Assembly (NCBI RefSeq): GCF_001293125.1
Contig: NZ_CP009312.1
Coordinates: 1,277,447-1,341,446 of the forward strand
Source: Lawsonella clevelandensis
GTDB lineage: Bacteria; Actinomycetota; Actinomycetes; Mycobacteriales; Mycobacteriaceae
Direction: 5' to 3'
DNA: 64,000 nucleotides
Positions 58,867 to 64,000 of the stretch are shown here, one piece after another (the stretch's first letter is position 1; each line of letters opens with the position of its first letter). Position numbers and translations under genes: made by a program. Below the pieces are notes generated by a model. The model made no database searches. It worked only from the letters and a program-made list of their open reading frames with translations, and was not told the origin of the DNA.

Positions 58867-59018
58867 GGGTGTTGTCCTCACAGTGAGGCGGAGGGGATGG
58901 CTTCATCCTACCCAAGGAAGGGGAGCCACAGTCGGGTAGACTGGGGCCAGTTTTATCGTCACCAGATCTGCTACCCTTGTCTTCCCTGCGGCGCAGGTTG
59001 TCTATCTGGGAGGTTCAC

Positions 59019-59984
59019 ATGTTGGACGAGACCATTCGCGACCGGGCTTTGGGCGCCGTACTGGGAGCTGCGGTGGGTGACGCACTGGGGGCCTCCTATG
59101 AATTCCTGTCCGCCACCGAGATCGCCGATCAAGGCGAGATTGAGATGCGTGCCGGGGCCACACGCCTGGAGCGGGAGAAAGGCGAGTGGACGGATGATAC
59201 CGCCATGAGCACCGTCATCCTGCAGACGGCTGCTACTCACCATGAGCTGCGCTCTGCTACAGCGCTGGATAGTGTTGCTGCAGGGTTTCAGGACTGGGCA
59301 GAGAGCAACCCGCCCGCGATCGGCGCACAGACAAAGCGGGTGTTGGGGGCGAGCGGCGCTTGTACCGCCGAGGCACTATTGCGGGATTCCAAACATTTGC
59401 CGGGCACTCGTAAAGGGGGCAATGGGTCGTTGATGCGGACTGCCCCGGTAGCACTGCCGTACCTGGGGGAGGGGAAAGGCGGCGAGGCTGTCGAGGCGGC
59501 GGGGGCGATTTCTGATCTGACCCACTACGACCTGCGCGCCCGGCAGGCCTGCCGGCTGTGGACGAACGCTATCCGCCACGCCATCCTGGTGGGAACGGTG
59601 CAGGGTGTGCCAGCTTACCTGCAGAATTATGCCGATACCGAGGAGCAGCGTTTCTGGGTGAAGCAGTTCCAGGTGGCGGAACAGCCCGATGTCTCCGCCC
59701 ATGTGGAGACAAATGGCTGGGTTGTGGATGCGCTGGTGTGTGCGTGGCATGCTATTGCCACGACGCCGGGTCGGGGTAGCGAACACTTCCAGGCGGCACT
59801 GCGGAAGGCGGTGTCCTTGGGCCAGGACACCGATACGGTGGCGAGCATTGCCGGCGCGTTGTTGGGAGCCTGTTGGGGGGCTTCGGCTATCCCGGAAGAG
59901 TGGACGGTGTGCTTGCACGGCTATCCGGGGTGGACGGTCTCCGACCTGGAGCGTCTGGTTGATGCGACTCTCGCCGCACAATAG
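59019..59984 (+). CDS. ADP-ribosylglycohydrolase family protein
   Basis: 321 residues from ATG 59019, GGGAGG 5 nt upstream. The two metal-binding motifs of the ARH/DraG family are present: GEWTDDTAMS (about 55-64) and SLGQDTDTVASIAGALLG (C-terminal), with KGGNGSLMRTAP between. These enzymes remove ADP-ribose from proteins (DraG acts on nitrogenase reductase) or from other acceptors. There is no ADP-ribosyltransferase partner in the window, so the substrate is open. Divergent from the double lipase. Confidence 0.9.
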   Translation: MLDETIRDRALGAVLGAAVGDALGASYEFLSATEIADQGEIEMRAGATRLEREKGEWTDDTAMSTVILQTAATHHELRSATALDSVAAGFQDWAESNPPAIGAQTKRVLGASGACTAEALLRDSKHLPGTRKGGNGSLMRTAPVALPYLGEGKGGEAVEAAGAISDLTHYDLRARQACRLWTNAIRHAILVGTVQGVPAYLQNYADTEEQRFWVKQFQVAEQPDVSAHVETNGWVVDALVCAWHAIATTPGRGSEHFQAALRKAVSLGQDTDTVASIAGALLGACWGASAIPEEWTVCLHGYPGWTVSDLERLVDATLAAQ

Positions 59985-60077
59985 GTCCTACGCTGCTGCC
60001 CACTGCTCCCAGGCATGTTGTTCACGATGGTAAATCGGTGCGCTACCGGCCGGCAGGTGGGCGAGTTTTTGCCGCGG

Positions 60078-60989
60078 CTAGCTTAGTTCTCCGGCTAACC
60101 CATAGAGGCCCGCCGCGGAGCACTCCATCAGCCCATCTGCCAGCAGGGATTGCAGTGCCCGTTCGCGTTGTATCGCATCCGGCCACACCATATCCAGTAC
60201 CGCTTTTTTCACTCCACCGGGCTGCTCCCGCACCACATCCAGCAGTAGACCCCGCACCTGCCGGTCGGTGCCCGTAAACTTCTGTGGGGTTGGGCGGCGG
60301 CCATGCGTGTCGTCATCCCACACGGGTTTCCCGGCGGCCAGCCACGCACAGGCATCGGACAGTACACACTCCTCACAGCGGGGTGTCCGGGCGGTACACA
60401 CCAGCGCCCCGAACTCCATCAGCGCGGCTGAGAATCTGGCCCCCGTGGCTGAGTCCTCCGGCAGCAGAGCTGCCACTTCCGCCAGGTCCGCTTTCTCGCG
60501 GGGCTTCCCTTGGTCTGGTTTGCCGTGCTCCACGCGGGCGACGACGCGCCGCACATTAGTGTCAACGACGGGCACATTATCGCCGTAAGCGAAACAGGCC
60601 ACTGCCCGCGCGGTATACGAGCCGACCCCGGGGAGGGAGAGTAGCGTCTCCACGTTTCGCGGCACCGTGTCCTGGTACTGTGCTGCCACTACTTGGGCGC
60701 ATTCCCGGAGGCGGAGGGCGCGGCGTGGGTAGCCGAGCTTGCCCCATGCCCGCACAACCTCCGCAGTGGGCTCTTTACCCAGGTCACTGGGGTGGGGCCA
60801 GCGTTCCATCCAGTCCCGCCAGAGGGGCTCCACACGGGTCATGGGGGTCTGTTGGCTCATGACTTCCGAGACCAGTACACCCCAGGCGTTGGTACGAGGG
60901 TCCCGCCAGGGAAAGGGGCGGCGTGCTTCCGCAAACCAACTGAGGATACGCTGGTGGGCTGCGGGAGTGGAGAGATAGCTGGTCGTCAC
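60078..60989 (-). CDS. mutY: A/G-specific adenine glycosylase
   Basis: 303 residues from GTG 60989. SEVMSQQTP carries the catalytic Glu (E42); LPGVGSYTARAVACFAYG is the helix-hairpin-helix; VDTNVRRV holds the Asp. The iron-sulfur ligands are in C-x6-C-x2-C-x5-C (CTARTPRCEECVLSDAC). It removes adenine opposite 8-oxoguanine. The C-terminal MutT-like recognition domain is very short or absent: after the cluster only about 85 residues remain, with a helical block resembling the shortened actinobacterial form. Position corresponds to Rv3589. Confidence 0.93.
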   Translation of the reverse strand: MTTSYLSTPAAHQRILSWFAEARRPFPWRDPRTNAWGVLVSEVMSQQTPMTRVEPLWRDWMERWPHPSDLGKEPTAEVVRAWGKLGYPRRALRLRECAQVVAAQYQDTVPRNVETLLSLPGVGSYTARAVACFAYGDNVPVVDTNVRRVVARVEHGKPDQGKPREKADLAEVAALLPEDSATGARFSAALMEFGALVCTARTPRCEECVLSDACAWLAAGKPVWDDDTHGRRPTPQKFTGTDRQVRGLLLDVVREQPGGVKKAVLDMVWPDAIQRERALQSLLADGLMECSAAGLYGLAGELS

Positions 60990-61062
60990 GTGGCCAGTCT
61001 AAGACACAGGACGGCAATGAGCAGCCAGCGCCCCCAATTTTGGTTATCGTGAAGGTGTGAGC

Positions 61063-61821
61063 ATGGAACACCGCGATTACCGCGATCAACAAGGTCAGCT
61101 GCCGCCCGAGATTTACCGGCGTCGCCGTATGGTGGCGATTGCTGTCATTGTTGTCGTGCTCATCCTCATCGTGTGGGGTGTTGTGAAGGCCGTCAACAAG
61201 GGTGGAGACAAAAACTCTTCTGCCACTGGTCCTTCGACAGTGACGGTGTCCTCTACCGCGATGGTGACTGAGAAACCCTCCAACGCCCCCGAGTGTGCCT
61301 CCGGGGCCCTCAAGATTGAGGCTCAGGTGGGTCGTCCTAATGTAGCGCAGGGTAATAACCTGCCACTCATTATGAAGATCACCAATACGTCAAAGAAGGC
61401 GTGTAAGGCTGAATTGGGTGCTGCCCACCAGCGCTACGAGATCTACACTATGAAGGCGAACCGCCCGGTGTGGAAGTCGGAGATCTGCTACACCTCTGCC
61501 GAGAATCGCAAAGAGGTGCTGGAACCGGGGGAGACCCGCCGCTTTACCGTGAACTGGGAGGGCACCCGCCAGAACGCCGACGGGAATTGCTCTGCGCAGG
61601 CTGCCCCGGTTGGTCCAGGCGCCTATAAGCTCTACACTTTGCTGAACGCACAGATGGGTGAGCCGGCTACTTTCAATGTGGTGCCCGCGGGCGAGGATGA
61701 TACTGCGGTGACGGAGAACGGCGACGACACCACCGCCCCGTCTACGTCTGCAACGACGAAGAAGAGTACACAGAAGCGCACCCCGCAGAAGACCTCGAGC
61801 GGCTCGCAACCGGCTCAGTAG
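61063..61821 (+). CDS. Secreted/anchored conserved protein (Rv3587c-like)
   Basis: 252 residues from ATG 61063 with GAAGG upstream. One N-in transmembrane helix (about 22-44) follows a short basic cytoplasmic head. The extracytoplasmic domain contains NLPLIMKITNTSKKACKAEL and WKSEICYT, with conserved-looking Cys pairs suited to disulfides, then a long Thr/Ser/Lys-rich tail. The family is specific to mycolata and lies between mutY and carD. Function unknown. Confidence 0.78.
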   Translation: MEHRDYRDQQGQLPPEIYRRRRMVAIAVIVVVLILIVWGVVKAVNKGGDKNSSATGPSTVTVSSTAMVTEKPSNAPECASGALKIEAQVGRPNVAQGNNLPLIMKITNTSKKACKAELGAAHQRYEIYTMKANRPVWKSEICYTSAENRKEVLEPGETRRFTVNWEGTRQNADGNCSAQAAPVGPGAYKLYTLLNAQMGEPATFNVVPAGEDDTAVTENGDDTTAPSTSATTKKSTQKRTPQKTSSGSQPAQ

Positions 61822-61945
61822 CGGGCAGTCTTTTCAGCGGTAGCAGCGGCACTCCTTTTCGCTCCCCGCTAAGAGCCTACCAGTGCATTAAAAACGCAGG
61901 TCAGGAACGTGGTAGAATGGGGCGGTTGAAAGGGGAATACACCAC

Positions 61946-62485
61946 ATGGAATTTAACGTCGGCGACGTCGTCGTCTACCCCCACCACGGGGCAGCCCAAA
62001 TCGTCGAAATCGAAACTCGTACTCTTAAGGGCGAGCCCACCGAGTATTTGGTGCTTCACATCCAGCAATCCGATCTCGTCGTTCGCGTCCCCCGCAAGAA
62101 CGTGGAAGAAGTTGGCGTTCGGGACGTCGTCGACGCGGAAGGCCTAGAGCGGGTCTTTGACGTGTTGCGTACCCCCCATGTGGAAGAGCCCACCAACTGG
62201 TCACGACGCTACAAGGCCAACCAGGAAAAGTTGGCCTCTGGTGACGTCAATAAGGTGGCCGAAGTGGTCCGGGACCTCTGGCGCCGCGAGCAGGATCGTG
62301 GGCTGTCCGCAGGTGAAAAACGCATGCTGTCGAAGGCCCGCCAAGTGCTGGTCGGTGAACTTGCACTAGCGGAAGGCTCACAAGAGACCGAGCGCGACGA
62401 ACAGATCAACACCATTCTGGCTGAGGGAGAGCGTGCTCGCCAGGCCGCTGCTGAAGCTGAAAAGGAAGCAGCGGATAAAAAGTAA
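61946..62485 (+). CDS. carD: CarD-family RNA polymerase-binding regulator
   Basis: 179 residues. The N-terminal Tudor-like RNAP interaction domain begins [19 protein letters not shown]; the basic helical C-terminal domain includes [20 protein letters not shown] and the conserved Trp (LWRREQD). CarD stabilises the open complex at rRNA and other promoters and is essential in mycobacteria. AAAGGGGA precedes the ATG. The Ala/Glu tail ([15 protein letters not shown]) is an extra. It is transcribed just ahead of ispD and ispF, as in M. tuberculosis. Confidence 0.96.
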   Translation: MEFNVGDVVVYPHHGAAQIVEIETRTLKGEPTEYLVLHIQQSDLVVRVPRKNVEEVGVRDVVDAEGLERVFDVLRTPHVEEPTNWSRRYKANQEKLASGDVNKVAEVVRDLWRREQDRGLSAGEKRMLSKARQVLVGELALAEGSQETERDEQINTILAEGERARQAAAEAEKEAADKK

Positions 62486-62656
62486 AACAGGAGGAGGGCG
62501 ACGGGTCCGAAATGTGTCCCGATACTGGGCTCATCTCTACTCCCCTTATTACTGGAGTACATAACTCGAATCACACCGATCAACGTCTATAACTCGATAC
62601 CCTATTTCACTACCAACTGTTCCTAGGGAGCCCCTCAGTTAGAGGAGAGGAAGCTT

Positions 62657-63412
62657 ATGGTTGAATCTGCTTCAAGCCGGAAAGATGGGAAGGTTGTCGC
62701 CATTGTTGCCGCCGCTGGCGCAGGTCATCGGCTTGGTGCTGACCGTCCCAAAGCCTTCGTCCGGGTAGGCGACTACACCTTGCTGCAGCACACATTGCGG
62801 CGCATAGACGCCAGTACCGCCGTTGATGAAATCATCATCATGGCCTCTTTCGAGATGTGCGCCACTGCCCAAGAACAAGCCCGCGAGCTGTCCCTGTCCA
62901 CCCCCATGCGAGTATTCCCCGGGGGCGTACTCCGCTCCGACTCCATCTATGAGGGTCTCAAATACCTCATGCGTGACGATGCCGATGAGACCGTCGGTAT
63001 CGTCCTCATTCACGATGCCGCCCGCTGCTTCGCCCCCACCGAACTGTTCACAGAGGTGACGGAAAAGGTTCGAGCTCTCATGGCGGAGGATATCGCCGCC
63101 GGTGTCATTCCCGTCCTCCCCATGGTCGATACCGTGAAAATGGTAGACAGTGCAGACAATGTCTTGGGCACCCCGGACCGCACGCGCCTCCGCCGAGTGC
63201 AAACGCCGCAAGGCTTCGACGCTAAACTTCTCTGGACAGTCCACCAGGCTGCCAAGGACGAAGAGCTCACCACCACCGATGACGCCACCCTGCTGGAGAA
63301 GTACCAGCTGGGCGTCGCCACCGTGCCGGGGAGTGAAGAGGCCTTCAAAATCACTACCCCCACCGATTTACGCCTCGCCCAGCTTCTGGCAGATGAGGAA
63401 TGCGAAGGATAA
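62657..63412 (+). CDS. ispD: MEP cytidylyltransferase
   Basis: 251 residues, GAGAGGAAG upstream of the ATG. AAAGAGHRLGADRPKAF (about 18-34) holds the CTP-binding Gly/Arg/Lys, and IHDAARCFAPTELF and VQTPQGFDAKLL are standard IspD blocks. Third step of the MEP isoprenoid pathway. The 171-nt gap to carD suggests its own promoter. Its stop is 6 nt before ispF. Confidence 0.96.
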   Translation: MVESASSRKDGKVVAIVAAAGAGHRLGADRPKAFVRVGDYTLLQHTLRRIDASTAVDEIIIMASFEMCATAQEQARELSLSTPMRVFPGGVLRSDSIYEGLKYLMRDDADETVGIVLIHDAARCFAPTELFTEVTEKVRALMAEDIAAGVIPVLPMVDTVKMVDSADNVLGTPDRTRLRRVQTPQGFDAKLLWTVHQAAKDEELTTTDDATLLEKYQLGVATVPGSEEAFKITTPTDLRLAQLLADEECEG

Positions 63413-63418
63413 CTCTCT

Positions 63419-63997
63419 ATGGAGAACGCGAACTGGCGCAACTTCTTTCCCCGCGTCGGGGTAGGCACCGATGCTCACCAGGTGCAACCCGGGCGGGCCT
63501 GCTGGATGGCCGGCCTGCACTTCCCTGACGATGACGGATGCGCCGGGCACTCAGACGCCGACGTGGTCGTCCATGCGCTCATCGATGCACTCCTCTCCGC
63601 CGCCGGCATCGGGGACCTCGGTACCATCTTCGGTGTCGGGCGCCCCGAATACGACGACGTCACCGGGGAGCGGCTGCTCACTGAAACCCGCGAACTCCTT
63701 GCCGATAACGGCTGGGTGGTTCTCAACGCCACCGTACAGATGGTGGGAAATCGCCCCAAGATGGGCCCACGCCGGCTGGAAGCAGAACAGGTCCTCACTG
63801 AGATCCTGGGTGCCCCGGTTTCCGTCTTGGCTACCTCCACCGACAAGCTCGGCTTTGCCGGCCGTGGAGAAGGCGTGGGGGCCGTTGCCACCGCACTCGT
63901 TATGTCTAGCGAGTATGCTCAGGCGGTTTCTCAAGTTATCGCCGACACTCTGGGAGTGGAGTTGGGTGACGGCGTGGATGCCCCCCTCGACGAATAG
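63419..63997 (+). CDS. ispF: MEcPP synthase (2C-methyl-D-erythritol 2,4-cyclodiphosphate synthase)
   Basis: 192 residues; metal ligands D and H in [11 protein letters not shown] and His in [37 protein letters not shown] is the CMP-binding loop. It acts two steps after IspD in the same pathway. The protein ends in a short acidic tail. In M. tuberculosis cysS follows; the window ends first. Confidence 0.96.
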   Translation: MENANWRNFFPRVGVGTDAHQVQPGRACWMAGLHFPDDDGCAGHSDADVVVHALIDALLSAAGIGDLGTIFGVGRPEYDDVTGERLLTETRELLADNGWVVLNATVQMVGNRPKMGPRRLEAEQVLTEILGAPVSVLATSTDKLGFAGRGEGVGAVATALVMSSEYAQAVSQVIADTLGVELGDGVDAPLDE

Positions 63998-64000
63998 ACT

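Overview
The window is GC-rich DNA from a member of the Mycobacteriales (Corynebacteriales). The evidence is a secreted antigen-85-type mycolyltransferase (mycolic acid envelope), WhiB, CarD, a GlxR/Crp regulator, a MarP-type protease, and a gene order that follows the Mycobacterium tuberculosis interval Rv3683 to Rv3581c, as I remember it, almost without break. Many genes of that interval are missing: ponA2, the beta-lactamase, thioredoxin and Nudix genes around crp-nth-marP, the panE-like and panD/coaX genes, and lsr2. Intergenic gaps are short. This points to a reduced genome. The number of secreted lipases fits a lipid-dependent, skin- or host-associated species such as Lawsonella, but I cannot assign a species from sequence alone.

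Layout. 1-10 kb: DUF4185 secreted protein (cut by the window edge), tRNA-Pro, metallophosphoesterase, WhiB4-like regulator, a 51-residue protein with RidA, GlxR/Crp, nth, marP, an EphE-like hydrolase with no nucleophile, a holin-like membrane protein and a GH25 lysozyme-like protein. 10.16-11.0 kb: no protein gene. It holds a near-consensus minus-strand promoter, a strongly structured RNA ending in an intrinsic terminator, an AT-rich stretch and two perfect DnaA boxes. 11-14.6 kb: compact tad pilus locus (tadA, fused tadB/C, Flp-like pilin, two TadE-like pseudopilins). 14.7-25.4 kb: DEAH helicase, rhodanese with a CsoR-family-type operator, DAACS symporter, a hypothetical, topA, a frameshifted membrane gene, holB, tRNA-Thr.

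25.5-33.2 kb is the most accessory part: serpin, DyP peroxidase, two secreted lipases and a decayed third, GlsB-type protein, SPFH protein with a ribbon-helix-helix partner, and a 41-residue membrane protein. 33.2-43.4 kb: ppa, two tandem PBP4 genes, tilS, hpt, ftsH and the folate genes folE-folP-folB-folK. 43.4-48 kb: DUF3180 protein, a large membrane coiled-coil protein, a divergent PanC and the mycolyltransferase. 48-64 kb: organophosphate-type MFS transporter, lysS, a dienoyl-CoA reductase-like flavoenzyme with two palindromic operators, clpC, a secreted protein with two complete lipase domains, ADP-ribosylglycohydrolase, mutY, an Rv3587c-like protein, carD, ispD and ispF.

Reading the parts together: core modules for DNA repair (nth, mutY), folate, isoprenoid precursors, peptidoglycan trimming and proteolysis are kept, while the accessory genes form a plausible host-lipid economy (several secreted lipases, a dienoyl-CoA reductase-like enzyme for unsaturated acyl-CoA, an OPA-family organophosphate transporter). 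The strongest candidate for something not yet described in this organism is the structured minus-strand RNA at about 10162-10592. It sits where mycobacteria encode the RNA-polymerase-binding RNA Ms1/MTS2823.
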